Source: Pseudomonas sp. GD03944
Lineage (GTDB): Bacteria; Pseudomonadota; Gammaproteobacteria; Pseudomonadales; Pseudomonadaceae
Assembly (NCBI RefSeq): GCF_029839275.1
Contig: NZ_JAOCAH010000009.1
Location: 150,852 to 214,851 of the forward strand
DNA length: 64,000 nucleotides
Direction: 5' to 3'
Position 1 is the first letter of the stretch. Each line of letters starts with the position of its first letter. Under the pieces are notes generated by a model. It had not been told where the DNA came from. It did not search any database and was given only the letters and a program-made list of their open reading frames with translations. Of this stretch, positions 24,513-34,576 are shown piece after piece. A program made the position numbers and the translations under genes.

Positions 24513-26684
24513 CTAGCGGCTGTAGTCGTTGAGCGAGATGACCCGGGTCTTGCCGATCCGGTGGCGGTAGATCTCGCGCAGGTACTTGATGGCTTTCTTC
24601 ACGCTGTCGCGGGACAGGCGGATGTCGTTGATCGAGACGAACTTGTCCTGGTCGTGGATCAGCTCGCGGTACTTCTTCTCGTACATCGGCTTGATCGCGT
24701 ACCAGTTGGTGTCGAGGATCTTCGCCGGGTTCTCGTACTCGTTGAGCATGGCGTCGACCCGCGCTTCGTCGAAGTGCTCGGCGACGATGAAGTCGAGCAC
24801 CGCCTGGTCCAGGCTCTCGTCGAAACGGTGCTGGTCGCGGGCGAAGCAGCGCTTGATGAAGGCCACGATCAGCGTCAGGAAGTCGTCCGACAGGCACGGG
24901 CTCTTGACGATCAGGGTGGTCAGCGACAGGTTGGCCGAGGCGCCGATGACCAGCGCGTAGCGCTTGAGCGTGGTGTTGGGGAACAGGTTGTTGAGGTGGG
25001 TCTTGAGCCGGTTGAGGTCGATGTAGGACAGCTTGTAGTCCTTGGGCAGCGAGACGATCGACACCACCGAGGAGCAGTTCTTGAAGAAGTGCAGGTCGCT
25101 CAGCTCGCTGGCGTCGTAGCCGGACTTCTTGTACTGCTCCAGGGCCGCGCGGTAGCGCTTGGATTCCACCGGCAGCAGGCTGATGCCTTCGATGGCCTGG
25201 GTCACCTTGTTGAAGTGCGGCAGGTCGATGGAGCGGAAGAACAGGTCGTCGATGTTCAGCCGCGGCGGCTCCTTGTCCAGCACCCGGAATTTCTCGGCGT
25301 TGGCGGCGGCGTGTTCCGGCACTACCGACTCGGCGTAGGCCACGGCCACCGGCCCGGCCAGGCTCATGAACAGGTCGTTGGCGTCCAGGCGGATGGTTTC
25401 GCCGATGTCGATGCCGGCGCGGCGGAAGTAGTTCTGGTCGTAGTCGGTGGTCACCGCCTGGGCGGTGAGGATGTTGAAGATCTGCTGCGAGATGTACTGG
25501 TTGGCGTGGCGCTCCATGGCGTTCACGTCGATGTTCTGGATGTTGCCGTCGTCGCTCTCTTCGGCGTAGCGCATGATGTCGTTGGAGATCAGCATCATGG
25601 CGTTCCACGGGCGGATGCGGCGCATCACGCTCTCGTCGCTGTTCTCCTCGTTGTCGAAGTTGTAGGAGAAGTCCCACTCCTCGGCGAGGTACTTGCACAG
25701 CAGGCGGCCGGCGTTGATGTGCAGGGCCTCGGACATCTCGCTGCGCTGGTCGGAGATGTTCGGCAGGATGCAGATGCCGCTGGTGAAGATCGGCTCGAAC
25801 ACGAAGCTGTGGTCGCGGTTCTCGCCGCTGTCCTTGATGTGCTTGCTGTCGAAGGTCTTGCTCATGTACGCGTACTGCTGGGCCAGGCCGAATTCGGAGG
25901 CCATGCCCGAGCCGGTGCCGCCGCCGGCGCTGAAGATGTAGAAGTACAGGCGCGACTGGTTGGCCTTGATCCCGCAGGAATCGATCAGGTAGCTGTGGAT
26001 GAACTTCCAGTCGGCGTTGGAGAAGCGCTGGGTGTCCTTGTTGAGGATGATCTTGGCCAGGTACTGGCCGAGGATCGGCGCGTTGCCGGCGCCGCCCGCG
26101 TGGACCTCGGACAGGTCCATGATCTTCATCTTGTTGTAGTCGCTGAGAAAGCCGCTGGTCTCACCCTTGCACGAGAAACGGATACGGCCTTCGATGTCCT
26201 TGTCCAGGTCGCCGAGCATCACCAGCGGCTCGATCAGGAACACCGGTTTGGCGCCCTTACTCGGCGCGCGCAGCAGGTTGCTGCGAATCCAGCGGGTGGG
26301 GCGGAAGTCCTGTTCGGTGGTGGCGTTCTCTTCGCTGTGGAATTCGTTGAGGTAGAACTGCCGTGCGTTGTAGACCAGCGAGGCGACGTCCAGGGCGATG
26401 TTCGAGCCGCAGCGCCCGAGGCCGATCAGGCACACCGAGGGGAAGTGCTGGACGCGGCGCAGTTCGGCGTCATCATCGGGGCTGGCCAGGGGAAACACCA
26501 GGCTGCGCAGGCCATCGAGGTTATCGAGGATGCGGTCGATGTCGCGCTCGGTGAAGTACAGGTATTGCTCACCGCTTTCGTCGAGTTTTCTCGGCATGGC
26601 CGGGGGCGGTAGGAGCGTGTCGGCCAACCCCGCCAGGGTGGCTTCGGGAACAGCAGCGGAAACAACGTCTTTTTTAGTTTTCAT
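24513..26684 (-). CDS. FtsZ/tubulin-superfamily GTPase of unknown function
   Basis: The 723-residue protein carries the tubulin/FtsZ nucleotide loops in order. T1 is CLIGLGRCGSNI (about 85-96). T3-like HAGGAGNAPILGQ is at about 195-207. The signature T4 loop FSAGGGTGSG is at 251-260. T6-like NAMMLISNDIM is at 361-371. A T7-like IRLDANDLF (431-439) keeps both Asp of the catalytic loop but has Arg where FtsZ has Asn. An N-terminal extension of about 80 residues and a C-terminal region of about 280 residues are not recognised. It is not the cell-division FtsZ (about 390 aa). Polymerisation and GTP hydrolysis are inferred. The start is ATG at 26684; an in-frame ATG at 26726 is possible. It lies downstream of opgGH behind a terminator. 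Confidence 0.8.
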   Translation of the reverse strand: MKTKKDVVSAAVPEATLAGLADTLLPPPAMPRKLDESGEQYLYFTERDIDRILDNLDGLRSLVFPLASPDDDAELRRVQHFPSVCLIGLGRCGSNIALDVASLVYNARQFYLNEFHSEENATTEQDFRPTRWIRSNLLRAPSKGAKPVFLIEPLVMLGDLDKDIEGRIRFSCKGETSGFLSDYNKMKIMDLSEVHAGGAGNAPILGQYLAKIILNKDTQRFSNADWKFIHSYLIDSCGIKANQSRLYFYIFSAGGGTGSGMASEFGLAQQYAYMSKTFDSKHIKDSGENRDHSFVFEPIFTSGICILPNISDQRSEMSEALHINAGRLLCKYLAEEWDFSYNFDNEENSDESVMRRIRPWNAMMLISNDIMRYAEESDDGNIQNIDVNAMERHANQYISQQIFNILTAQAVTTDYDQNYFRRAGIDIGETIRLDANDLFMSLAGPVAVAYAESVVPEHAAANAEKFRVLDKEPPRLNIDDLFFRSIDLPHFNKVTQAIEGISLLPVESKRYRAALEQYKKSGYDASELSDLHFFKNCSSVVSIVSLPKDYKLSYIDLNRLKTHLNNLFPNTTLKRYALVIGASANLSLTTLIVKSPCLSDDFLTLIVAFIKRCFARDQHRFDESLDQAVLDFIVAEHFDEARVDAMLNEYENPAKILDTNWYAIKPMYEKKYRELIHDQDKFVSINDIRLSRDSVKKAIKYLREIYRHRIGKTRVISLNDYSR

Positions 26685-26845
26685 CGTCGACAATCCGGGC
26701 TTTAAAGAGGGGAGGCATATGGCCATACCGCATGGAGCAGCGCTGTTTTTAGCATAGAAATGCAGCGAACGTGCTGTCTCTCGGCGGGCATGTCGTACCG
26801 TCGATCGACCGCATCTGAAAACGACGCAGGGCGGGGAAGGGGAGG

Positions 26846-26877
26846 CTCGGGGCGCGCAGGTCGGTGCGCGCCCCGAG
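26846..26877 (-). terminator. Terminator of the opgGH operon
   Basis: A perfect 12-bp stem (26846-26857 with 26866-26877) lies 7 bases after the opgH stop on the minus strand. No strong T-run follows. It separates opgGH from the FtsZ-like gene. Confidence 0.65.
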
Positions 26878-26884
26878 TGGGCCG

Positions 26885-29473
26885 TCAGCCGGCGAGGGGG
26901 TGACGCGGGGCGGCGGGCGCCAGGGTTTTCAGGTCATGCACCGGCACGGCGGCGGCCGCGGTTTCCAGCGGCTTGGCGTGCAGGCCCCAGAGCGGGTGTT
27001 GCGCCGGTTGCTGCCACAGTTGGCGGTGCAGGCGGGTGAGCATCACCGGGTCGCTCAGCAGGGTCAGCCTGGTGGTGGCGTCGAGCTTGTCCGGCCCGGT
27101 CTTCAGGGCGTGCTCCACCAGGCGCTGGCGCGCCTGCTCCAGCAGCGGCGCATGGCCATGGCGGGCCGTGGCCATGGCGCAGGCCAGGGCATTGGGGTAG
27201 GGGCTCAGCACCGCCTGGACGAAGCCGTTTTCCAGGGCGTTCTCGCGGTTCTCCCGGGCATAGGCGTAGGTCGAGACCAGTTCCTGGGGCGGCTGGTATT
27301 CCTCGGGGATCAGGAACAGCCCGCTGTCGCGGCTGCGCAGACCCAGGCTCAGCCGGCTGGAAATCACCGACACCGGGATAACCAGCATCAGCGACACCAC
27401 GATCGGCGCCAGCCACCACAGGAAGTTCGGGTCGAGCCAGGCCACGCCCGCGGCCCAGCCGAGGCCGAGCAAACTCTGCCAGCCGTGGCGGCGGGTCGCG
27501 TCGCCCCAGGTGGTGAGGCCGTTGTCGCGTTGCGGTGAATTCCACTTCACCGACCAGCCGAGGAATGCCGCCGTCACGAACTGGGTGTGGAACAGCATGC
27601 GCACCGGCGCCAGCAGCACCGAGAACACCATCTCCAGCAGCATGCTCAGGGTGACCTTGAACGCACCGCCGAATTCGCGGGCGCCTTTCAGCCAGATCAG
27701 CACGATGCTCAGCAGCTTGGGCAGGAACAGCAGCGTCAGGGTGGTGGAGAACAACGCGATGGCCTTCTCCGGGTTCCACTGCGGCCACACCGGGAACAGC
27801 TGCCCCGGCACCAGGAAGTACTGCGGCTCCATCAGCGTGTGCACCGCCAGCAGGGCAGTGGACAGCACCAGGAACAGGAACCACAGCGGCGCCGATAGGT
27901 AGGACATCACCCCGGTGAGGAACACCGCGCGGTGCACCGGGTGCATGCCCTTGACCAGGAACAGGCGGAAGTTCATCAGGTTGCCATGGCACCAGCGGCG
28001 GTCGCGCTGCAGTTCGTCGATCAGGTTCGGCGGCAGTTCTTCGTAGCTGCCCGGCAGGTCGTAGGCGATCCACACGCCCCAGCCGGCCCGGCGCATCAGC
28101 GAGGCCTCGACGAAGTCGTGGGACAGGATCGCCCCGGCGAATGCCCCCTTGCCCGGCAACGGCGCCAGGGCGCAGTGGTCGATGAAGGGCTGCATGCGGA
28201 TGATCGCGTTGTGCCCCCAATAGTGCGATTCGCCGAGCTGCCAGAAGTGCAGGCCGGCGGTGAACAGCGGGCCGTAGGCGCGGGTGGCGAACTGCTGCAG
28301 GCGGGCGTAGAGGGTGTTCATGCCGACCGCCACCGGGGCGGTCTGGATGATCCCGGCCTGGGGGTTCTGCTCCATCAGCCGCACCAGGCTGGCCAGGCTG
28401 TGGCCGCTCATCACGCTGTCGGCATCGAGCACCACCATGTAGCGGTAGTCGCTGCCCCAGCGGCGGCAGAAGTCGTCGATATTGCCGCTCTTGCGCTTCA
28501 CCCGGCGCCGACGGCGGCGGTAGAAGATGCGGCCGAAGCCCTGGGTCTCGCGGCACAGCTCCAGCCAGGCGCGTTGTTCGGCCACGGCAATGTCGGCATC
28601 GCCGGTGTCGCTCAGCACGAAGAAGTCGAAGTGCTCCAGCTCGCCCTTGGCCGCCAGCGACTCGTAGGTGGCGCGCAGGCCGGCGAACACCCGGGGCACG
28701 TCTTCGTTGCAGATCGGCATGATGATCGCGGTGCGCGCCTCGGCGGGGATCGGCGCATCACCCGCGCTGCGCCCGGAAATGCCGTAGCGGTCGTAGCCGC
28801 GGCGCAGCTCCCAGAAGCCCATCAGGGCGGTCCAGAAGCCGGCCGAGACCCAGCAGAACAGAATCGAGAACAGCACCAGGATGCTGCCCTGCACCAGGTA
28901 GGGCAGGACCTGGGTCAGGCTCTGTTCCCAGCTCTGCTGGGTGACTTCCTGCAGCTTGATCAGCGACCAGCCCTGGTAGGGCAGGATGCTGTTCATGTAC
29001 CAGGTGGCGACGCTGGTCTGGCCGAGCATGAGGATCAGCAGCACCATGCGCCGCCAGGAGCCGACCTGGCGCCAGCGGGCTGGCTCCAGTTGTCGGCGGG
29101 GCGGGGCCGGGCGGTTCTTGCGACCGGTCAGGCGGCGCCAGACGCGCACCAGGATGTTGGTGCGCCACGGCTCGGGAATCATCCGGGTGCGGCGCACCGG
29201 CGGGGCCGCAGCGAGCACCGTGCGGCCCTCGCTGTCGGTGCCCAGCAGGCCGCTGTCTGCCACCTCGGGCCCGGCGCCCAGCGCCAGGCGGCGGGCGATG
29301 GAGGCATCCAGCGCATCGTCCGCCGTGCCCGCCTGTTGGCCGGCCAGGCGCCGGTGCAACTCGATGAAATCCGTCTCCTGCGCCAGGACCTCGGCGTCGT
29401 CAGGTGGGAGATCCAGGCTGGCGAGGTAGTCGCTGGGCCGGCCGGAGCGAGTCGGCGTGGTGTGGCTGTTCAT
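26885..29473 (-). CDS. opgH: Osmoregulated periplasmic glucan glucosyltransferase OpgH
   Basis: The 862-residue inner-membrane GT2 glucosyltransferase has a cytoplasmic N-terminal region of about 140 residues and membrane helices near [20 protein letters not shown] large catalytic domain carries [11 protein letters not shown] and the processive-synthase motif QRDRRW, followed by a cluster of C-terminal helices. It polymerises beta-1,2-glucose from UDP-glucose and exports the backbone. Lengths match MdoH/OpgH. In E. coli, OpgH also inhibits FtsZ assembly when UDP-glucose is high, which is of note given the neighbouring FtsZ-like gene. It overlaps opgG by 4 bases. Confidence 0.95.
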   Translation of the reverse strand: MNSHTTPTRSGRPSDYLASLDLPPDDAEVLAQETDFIELHRRLAGQQAGTADDALDASIARRLALGAGPEVADSGLLGTDSEGRTVLAAAPPVRRTRMIPEPWRTNILVRVWRRLTGRKNRPAPPRRQLEPARWRQVGSWRRMVLLILMLGQTSVATWYMNSILPYQGWSLIKLQEVTQQSWEQSLTQVLPYLVQGSILVLFSILFCWVSAGFWTALMGFWELRRGYDRYGISGRSAGDAPIPAEARTAIIMPICNEDVPRVFAGLRATYESLAAKGELEHFDFFVLSDTGDADIAVAEQRAWLELCRETQGFGRIFYRRRRRRVKRKSGNIDDFCRRWGSDYRYMVVLDADSVMSGHSLASLVRLMEQNPQAGIIQTAPVAVGMNTLYARLQQFATRAYGPLFTAGLHFWQLGESHYWGHNAIIRMQPFIDHCALAPLPGKGAFAGAILSHDFVEASLMRRAGWGVWIAYDLPGSYEELPPNLIDELQRDRRWCHGNLMNFRLFLVKGMHPVHRAVFLTGVMSYLSAPLWFLFLVLSTALLAVHTLMEPQYFLVPGQLFPVWPQWNPEKAIALFSTTLTLLFLPKLLSIVLIWLKGAREFGGAFKVTLSMLLEMVFSVLLAPVRMLFHTQFVTAAFLGWSVKWNSPQRDNGLTTWGDATRRHGWQSLLGLGWAAGVAWLDPNFLWWLAPIVVSLMLVIPVSVISSRLSLGLRSRDSGLFLIPEEYQPPQELVSTYAYARENRENALENGFVQAVLSPYPNALACAMATARHGHAPLLEQARQRLVEHALKTGPDKLDATTRLTLLSDPVMLTRLHRQLWQQPAQHPLWGLHAKPLETAAAAVPVHDLKTLAPAAPRHPLAG

Positions 29474-31056
29474 GGCGGGGTGACCGTGTTGGCGGGGAGC
29501 TGGTAGCTCCAGGTTTCACTGATCGCGTGGTTGTCCTTGCTCAGTGCCGCGCGCAGTTCGACCGGCTGCTTGGGGTCCTTGACCTTGAACCGCAGGGTCA
29601 CGCGCCAGCCCTTGGTGGCCGTGTTGTAGCGCAGGCTGTTTTCCATGAGTTCGGCGTTGTCGCTGGTGCTGACCTGGGTCTGCAGCGGCGTGTCGCCCGG
29701 CAGCTTGGCCAGGGCCGGCCCTTCGAAATCCACCAGCAGGGTGATGCTGTCGTCCACCTGGCGGATCAGGTTGGCCTGCTTGTCTTCACCGGCCGAGCGC
29801 AGGGTCTGGGCGACCCAGGCGTTTTCCGGTTCGTGCAGTGCGGGTTCATCCATCGTCCAGTGCATGCGGTAGGCGATTTCCAGCGGCTCGCCCTGCTTGG
29901 GCCGTTCCTTGGGCGACCAGAAGGCCACGATGTTGTCGTTGGTCTCGTCCGGGGTGGGGATTTCCACCAGCTCCACCTGGCCTTCGCCCCAATCGCCCTT
30001 GGGCTCGATCCAGGCACTGGGGCGCAGGTCGTAGCGGTCGTCGAGGTCTTCGTAGCGGGAGAATTCGCGACCGCGCTGCAACAGGCCGAAACCGCGCGGG
30101 TTGTTCACCTGCCAGGTGCTCACGGCGAGGTGGCGCGGGTTGTTCAGCGGGCGCCAGATCCACTCGCCGTCGGCGGTGTGGATGGCCAGGCCATTGGAGT
30201 CATGCAGGGCCGGGCGGAAGCTGTTTTCCTGCGGCGGGTGGCGCGGGTCGAAGAGGAACATGCTGGTCAGCGGGGCGACACCGACCTTGCTGACGTTGTC
30301 GCGGAAGAACACCTTGGACTGCACATCGACCACCGCATCGGCGCCGGGGCGCAGCACGAAGCGGTAGGCGCCGGTGGCGCGGGGCGAATCGAGCAGGGCG
30401 AAGATCACCAGGTGGCGGTCTTCGGGCTTGGGCCGTTCGATCCAGAACTCGCGGAAATAGGGGAATTCCTCACCGCTGGGCAGCGCGGTATCCAGCGCCA
30501 GGCCACGGGCGGAGAGGCCGTAGATCTGGTCCTTGCCGATCACCCGGAAATAGCTGGCGCCGAGCACGCTCATGATCTCGTCCTGCTTGTCCTTGCGGTT
30601 GATCGGGTACATCACCCGAAAGCCGGCGTAGCCCAGGTTGCGGGTAGCCTGCTCGTCGAACGTCATGTCGCCGAAATCGAAACGCGAGGGGTCGTACTTG
30701 ATTTCCTTGACCGTGGTGGCGGTGACTTCGTTGATCTTCACCGGGGTGTTGAAGTGCATGCCCTGGTGGTAGAAGCCCAGCTTGAAGGGCGTATCCCGGT
30801 CGCTCCAGTGGAACTTCTCCGGTCGCGGCTGGATTTTCTGGTAGTCGGCGAACTGCAGCTCACTGAATTCCGGCGGCAGGTTGCTGGTGGGGGCGCTGTA
30901 GGTCTCTTCCCCGAGCGCCTTGGCCTTGGCCGCTACATCGTCCAGCGAAAAGGCCTGAGCCTGCACGGCGGCCAGTAGTGAAGCGCTGCCCAGCACGCCA
31001 AGCAGAACCGAGCGGACACGGGTGGACTCCACCGCTTTGACAGTACGTAGAAACAC
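29470..31056 (-). CDS. opgG: Periplasmic glucan biosynthesis protein OpgG
   Basis: The 528-residue periplasmic protein has a signal peptide of about 35 residues ending VQAQA, followed by [14 protein letters not shown]. The MdoG beta-sandwich sequence is seen in [21 protein letters not shown] and [29 protein letters not shown]. OpgG acts on the glucan backbone in the periplasm; recent work on the family indicates glucan-branching or hydrolase-like chemistry. The start is a GTG at 31056 with an excellent AGGAGG site, which fixes the N-terminus. It is translationally coupled to opgH. Confidence 0.95.
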   Translation of the reverse strand: MFLRTVKAVESTRVRSVLLGVLGSASLLAAVQAQAFSLDDVAAKAKALGEETYSAPTSNLPPEFSELQFADYQKIQPRPEKFHWSDRDTPFKLGFYHQGMHFNTPVKINEVTATTVKEIKYDPSRFDFGDMTFDEQATRNLGYAGFRVMYPINRKDKQDEIMSVLGASYFRVIGKDQIYGLSARGLALDTALPSGEEFPYFREFWIERPKPEDRHLVIFALLDSPRATGAYRFVLRPGADAVVDVQSKVFFRDNVSKVGVAPLTSMFLFDPRHPPQENSFRPALHDSNGLAIHTADGEWIWRPLNNPRHLAVSTWQVNNPRGFGLLQRGREFSRYEDLDDRYDLRPSAWIEPKGDWGEGQVELVEIPTPDETNDNIVAFWSPKERPKQGEPLEIAYRMHWTMDEPALHEPENAWVAQTLRSAGEDKQANLIRQVDDSITLLVDFEGPALAKLPGDTPLQTQVSTSDNAELMENSLRYNTATKGWRVTLRFKVKDPKQPVELRAALSKDNHAISETWSYQLPANTVTPP

Positions 31057-31078
31057 GGATCCTCCTGGACGAAATCCT

Positions 31079-31107
31079 GAAAAAAGAAGCGCCCGGTTTG
31101 CCCGGGC
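31079..31107 (-). terminator. Hairpin just upstream of opgG (terminator or attenuator)
   Basis: A GCCCGG/CCGGGC stem (31091-31096 with 31102-31107) is followed on the minus strand by TTCTTTTTT. It lies between the acyltransferase stop and the opgG ribosome binding site, leaving too little room for a full opgG promoter downstream of it. Confidence 0.7.
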
Positions 31108-31122
31108 CCTGTTTTCCGACCC

Positions 31123-32424
31123 TCACAGGGGCAAATGATTCCTCTGCCGAGGCGCATCCGTGCTGCGCGTGGCCTTGCGGCTCACAGGCAGGTACTTGAG
31201 CATCCACTGGCGCATGGGCACCACGGCGTTCTCCTGCGCCCACACACATAGGGCGATGGTCAGCAGCAGGAACAGCGGGTACAACCAGATCGACAAGGGT
31301 TGCTCGCCCGCCTGCAGGGCGCAGGCCTGCCAGTTCTCGAAACAGCCGGGCGAGGCCACGCCCAGCAGCTTTTCCGAGCGCGAGAACAGGGTGAACGCCG
31401 GCACGTGCAGCACGAACAGCGGCAGCGAGGCGGCGCCAAGCCGCTTCGACCAGTGCCGCACCCGTTCGCTGGCCGGGGTGGCGATCAGCGCGCAGACGTA
31501 GATCAGCGCCAGCTGCGAGGGCAGCAGCAGGCCGTTGTGCAGCAGGAAGTACCAGAACTGCTCGCCCTTGACCAACCAGGCCGCGCCCAGGAAACAGGCT
31601 GCGGCGAAACCGCCGAGCCACGCCTTGGTCAGGCTGCTGGGCTCGCGACCGGCGTCGCGGTACTGGCGAAACAGGGCGTAAAGCACGATGCCGGCGAGGA
31701 ACTCCGGCAGGCGGACCAGCGGCATGCGGTGCAGCATGCCGGTGATGGGCATGCCGTATTCCTCGCTGTAGATCATCCACACCGGCGGGATCAGGTAGAT
31801 CACCATCAGCGCCGCCAGCCAGGCCCACTTGTGCTTCACCGCCATCAGCCGGGGCGCCAGGAACGGGAAGGTCAGGTAGAAGAAAAACAGCGTGGAGATC
31901 GACCACAGCGGCGGGTTGAACGTCAGGTAGTAGGGGTTCCAGGCGTGCAGCATGAGCAGTTGCAGCACGCTGTTGAGCAGCAGCTCTCCGTCGCTCATCC
32001 AGTGTTCGAGGATCTCCCGGGACGCGCCGCCCAGGTCTTCGTTGGTGTCGTACACGACGAAGCGCAGGCTGGCCTTGGTGTCGTCCGGCGGGATGCCCAG
32101 GTTGCTGATGACGAAGATCACGCTGACCGTCAGCAGCAGGGAAAACAGGTGCAGCGGGTAGAGGTTGGCGAAGCGCCGGCTGAGGAAGCTGCGCCCCGGT
32201 TCGCGCAGTTGCCCGTACCGGCAGTAGACGTGGGCGAGCAGAAAGCCCGACAGCACGAAAAAACTGCTGGTGGCGAAGAAGCCGACACCGGCCAGGTCCT
32301 GCATCCACGGCAGTTTCTGCTCGTCGGGGTAGGCGTGCAGGGTGTGGAAGATCACCACGTACACCCCGAGCAGAAAGCGCAGCCACTCCAGGCCGATGAA
32401 GTGCTCCGTATGGGCTCGGCTCAC
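31123..32424 (-). CDS. Acyltransferase-3 family membrane protein (possible OPG-modifying enzyme)
   Basis: The 433-residue protein has about ten membrane segments and the acyltransferase-3 pattern: N-terminal GLEWLRFLLGVYVVIFHTLHAY with the conserved Arg and His, SSFFVLSGFLLAHVY, RRFANLYPLHLF and LPLFVLHVPAF. Such enzymes O-acylate surface or periplasmic glycans. Its position 66 bp upstream of opgGH suggests it decorates periplasmic glucans, the role OpgC has in enterobacteria, but sequence alone does not fix the acceptor. The ATG at 32424 gives the family start. Confidence 0.82.
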   Translation of the reverse strand: MSRAHTEHFIGLEWLRFLLGVYVVIFHTLHAYPDEQKLPWMQDLAGVGFFATSSFFVLSGFLLAHVYCRYGQLREPGRSFLSRRFANLYPLHLFSLLLTVSVIFVISNLGIPPDDTKASLRFVVYDTNEDLGGASREILEHWMSDGELLLNSVLQLLMLHAWNPYYLTFNPPLWSISTLFFFYLTFPFLAPRLMAVKHKWAWLAALMVIYLIPPVWMIYSEEYGMPITGMLHRMPLVRLPEFLAGIVLYALFRQYRDAGREPSSLTKAWLGGFAAACFLGAAWLVKGEQFWYFLLHNGLLLPSQLALIYVCALIATPASERVRHWSKRLGAASLPLFVLHVPAFTLFSRSEKLLGVASPGCFENWQACALQAGEQPLSIWLYPLFLLLTIALCVWAQENAVVPMRQWMLKYLPVSRKATRSTDAPRQRNHLPL

Positions 32425-32729
32425 GGTTGTCCTCCGGTTGGTTCGATTCAGTCCTTGAGCACGCCGAGCCCGGCGTTGCCGGGCATCAGGGCCGAGTCAG
32501 ATGTGTCGCGGGCTTGGCACCGGACAGGGGTTGGACCGCGGTGATTCGTGTTTGATCGCCGCCCGCTTTCATCGGGGCGCCGCAGCGGGGGTCGCATCGG
32601 GCTGTATAACCCCAGCGAATAGTCGCAGACAGGCCCGCAGGAAGGCTCTAGATTGCTGCTTGCATAACCTGCACTCGGGTGCTGCCAAGGTCGGTGGCGC
32701 GCAATAACAACAATCACGAGACGGATGCC
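32425..32729. other. Divergent intergenic region
   Basis: The 305 bp between the acyltransferase and MFS genes must hold both promoters. A short GAGCCCGGCGTTGCCGGGC-type hairpin near 32465-32487 is the only clear structure. I see no gene and no recognisable operator. Confidence 0.4.
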
Positions 32730-34088
32730 ATGCAGCACACCCAGCAAGCCGCGAATGCCTGGCGCATTCTGTTCCTGCTCTTTCTCGCCAACCTGTTCAA
32801 CTTCTTCGACCGCACCATCCCGGCGATCATCAACGAGCCCATTCGCCTGGAATGGAGCCTCAGCGATTTCCAGTTGGGCCTGATCGGCACGGCATTCACT
32901 CTGGTCTATGCGATTACCGGCGTGCCCCTGGGGCGCATGGCCGACACCGGGGCGCGGCGCAAGATCATGGGCTGGGGCCTGGCGGCCTGGAGCGGGCTGA
33001 CCGCCGTGAACGGCATGGCCTGGAATTTCTGGAGCTTCCTGCTGATCCGCATGGGCGTCGGCGTGGGTGAGGCCAGCTACGCGCCGGCCGCCAACTCGCT
33101 GATCGGCGACCTGTTCCCGGCGCACAAGCGCGCCCGGGCCATGGGCATCTTCATGCTGGGCCTGCCGCTGGGGCTGCTGCTGGCGTTCTTCACCATCGGC
33201 GCCATGGTCAAGGCCTTCGACAGCTGGCGCGCGCCGTTCTTCATCGCGGCGGTGCCGGGGCTGATCCTGGCGGTATTCATCTTCTTCATCAAGGAGCCGG
33301 CCCGCGGCGCGGCCGAAGCCACCCCGGTGGCCACCGGCGCGGTGGACAAGCCGCTGCGCAAGGTCCTGGCGATCCGTACCTTCTGGTGGCTGGTGATGGC
33401 GGGGCTGGCGTTCAACTTCGCCACCTATGCCTGCAACTCGTTCATGGTGCCGATGCTGCAGCGCTACTACCTGCTGCCGCTGGAGCAGGCGGCCATGGCC
33501 ACCGGCCTGATCGTCGGGGTGACCGGCCTGGTCGGCCTGACCCTGGGGGGCTGGCTGGCCGACCGCATCCACCAGCGTTGGGCCGCCGGGCGCTTGCTGT
33601 TCGCCGCGTTCAGCATGCTGGTCGCCACCCTGTGCACCGGTTATGCGCTGTTCTCCGGGCGCATCGACATCGCGGTGTTCGTGGCGGTGTTCAGCATCGG
33701 CTGGCTGTTCTCCTACAACTTCTACACCTGCGTCTATACGGCGATCCAGGACGTCATCGAACCGCGCCTGCGGGCCACGGCCATGGCGCTGTTCTTCGCC
33801 GGCCTGTACCTGCTGGGCGGCGGCCTGGGGCCAATCGGCGTGGGCCTGCTGTCCGACCACTTCGCCAACGCGGCGATGCTGGCGGCGGGGGCCACGGAAA
33901 TGACCGAAGCCTTCAAGGCCGTGGGCCTGCACGACGCCATGTACCTGATCCCGGTGGCGCTGTTCATGACCATGCTGGCGCTGGTCATGGCCTCCCGCTG
34001 CTTCGTCACCGACGCCGCCCGCATGCGCGCCGGCATGGAAGCGCAGGTCGATACGCCTGACGCAGGACTGCAACCGGTTCGGGGGTGA
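32730..34088 (+). CDS. MFS transporter, spinster/GlpT-like
   Basis: The 452-residue, 12-helix major facilitator protein begins with AWRILFLLFLANLFNFFDRTIPA. It has the MFS loop motif GRMADTGARRKIMGWG between helices 2 and 3 and RMGVGVGEASYAPAANSLIGDLFP, the spinster-type signature. A second-half loop, GGWLADRIHQRW, completes the fold. The transported compound is unknown; related proteins are linked to lipid- or organic-acid-like substrates. The ATG at 32730 is chosen by the family N-terminus; the ribosome binding site is weak. Confidence 0.85.
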   Translation: MQHTQQAANAWRILFLLFLANLFNFFDRTIPAIINEPIRLEWSLSDFQLGLIGTAFTLVYAITGVPLGRMADTGARRKIMGWGLAAWSGLTAVNGMAWNFWSFLLIRMGVGVGEASYAPAANSLIGDLFPAHKRARAMGIFMLGLPLGLLLAFFTIGAMVKAFDSWRAPFFIAAVPGLILAVFIFFIKEPARGAAEATPVATGAVDKPLRKVLAIRTFWWLVMAGLAFNFATYACNSFMVPMLQRYYLLPLEQAAMATGLIVGVTGLVGLTLGGWLADRIHQRWAAGRLLFAAFSMLVATLCTGYALFSGRIDIAVFVAVFSIGWLFSYNFYTCVYTAIQDVIEPRLRATAMALFFAGLYLLGGGLGPIGVGLLSDHFANAAMLAAGATEMTEAFKAVGLHDAMYLIPVALFMTMLALVMASRCFVTDAARMRAGMEAQVDTPDAGLQPVRG

Positions 34089-34528
34089 GGACATGAATCG
34101 CCGGTAGCAGGGTCTGCGTTTCGCGGCTTGTGCTGATCGTTCCCACGCTCCGCGTCCCCAACGATAGGCGATGGTGGACAAGCTTCGCGTTGTCCACCCT
34201 ACGTCAGGCTCATGATCGTTCCCACGCAGAGCAAGGGCGATCAACCAACCCTCGTGGGAGTGGCTTCAGCCGCGACGCCCCTAAAAGCTCGCGGGCAAGC
34301 CCGCTCCTACAGGGAGCAGGCGGCAATCCTGATCGTTCCCACGCTCCGCGTGGGAACGCCTCCCGGGACGCTCCGCGTCCCCAGCGATGCAGGCGATGGT
34401 GGACAAGCTTCGCGTTGTCCACCCTACGGCTGCGGTCGCCTCTGTAGAACGGGCTTGCCCGCGAGCTCGGCGGTGGATGCTCTGCACATGACGACCGGTG
34501 AATCACCCATTGCGCGGAACCACAGAAA
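34089..34528. repeat. Mosaic of REP-type repeats
   Basis: No gene is seen. The region is built of modules found elsewhere in the window. GATCGTTCCCACGCTCCGCG with its inverted partner occurs near 34136 and 34331. A GGTGGACAAGCTTCGCG..GTCCACCCTACG hairpin occurs twice (about 34170 and 34396). GAGCTCGCGGGCAAGCCC-type REP cores in both orientations occur near 34288 and 34448. Confidence 0.85.
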
Positions 34529-34558
34529 CCACAAGGCCCGCAATCGCGGGCCTTGTGG
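34529..34558 (-). terminator. Terminator of rapA
   Basis: A perfect 13-bp stem (34529-34541 with 34546-34558) lies 18 bases past the rapA stop and is followed by TTTCTG on the minus strand. Confidence 0.8.
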
Positions 34559-34576
34559 TGTTCGGGGCAGGGTGCC

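Noticed and set aside
24513..26684. Phage tubulin (PhuZ) or plasmid TubZ
   Set aside because: The protein is much larger than PhuZ or TubZ, base composition matches the host, and no phage or plasmid genes surround it.
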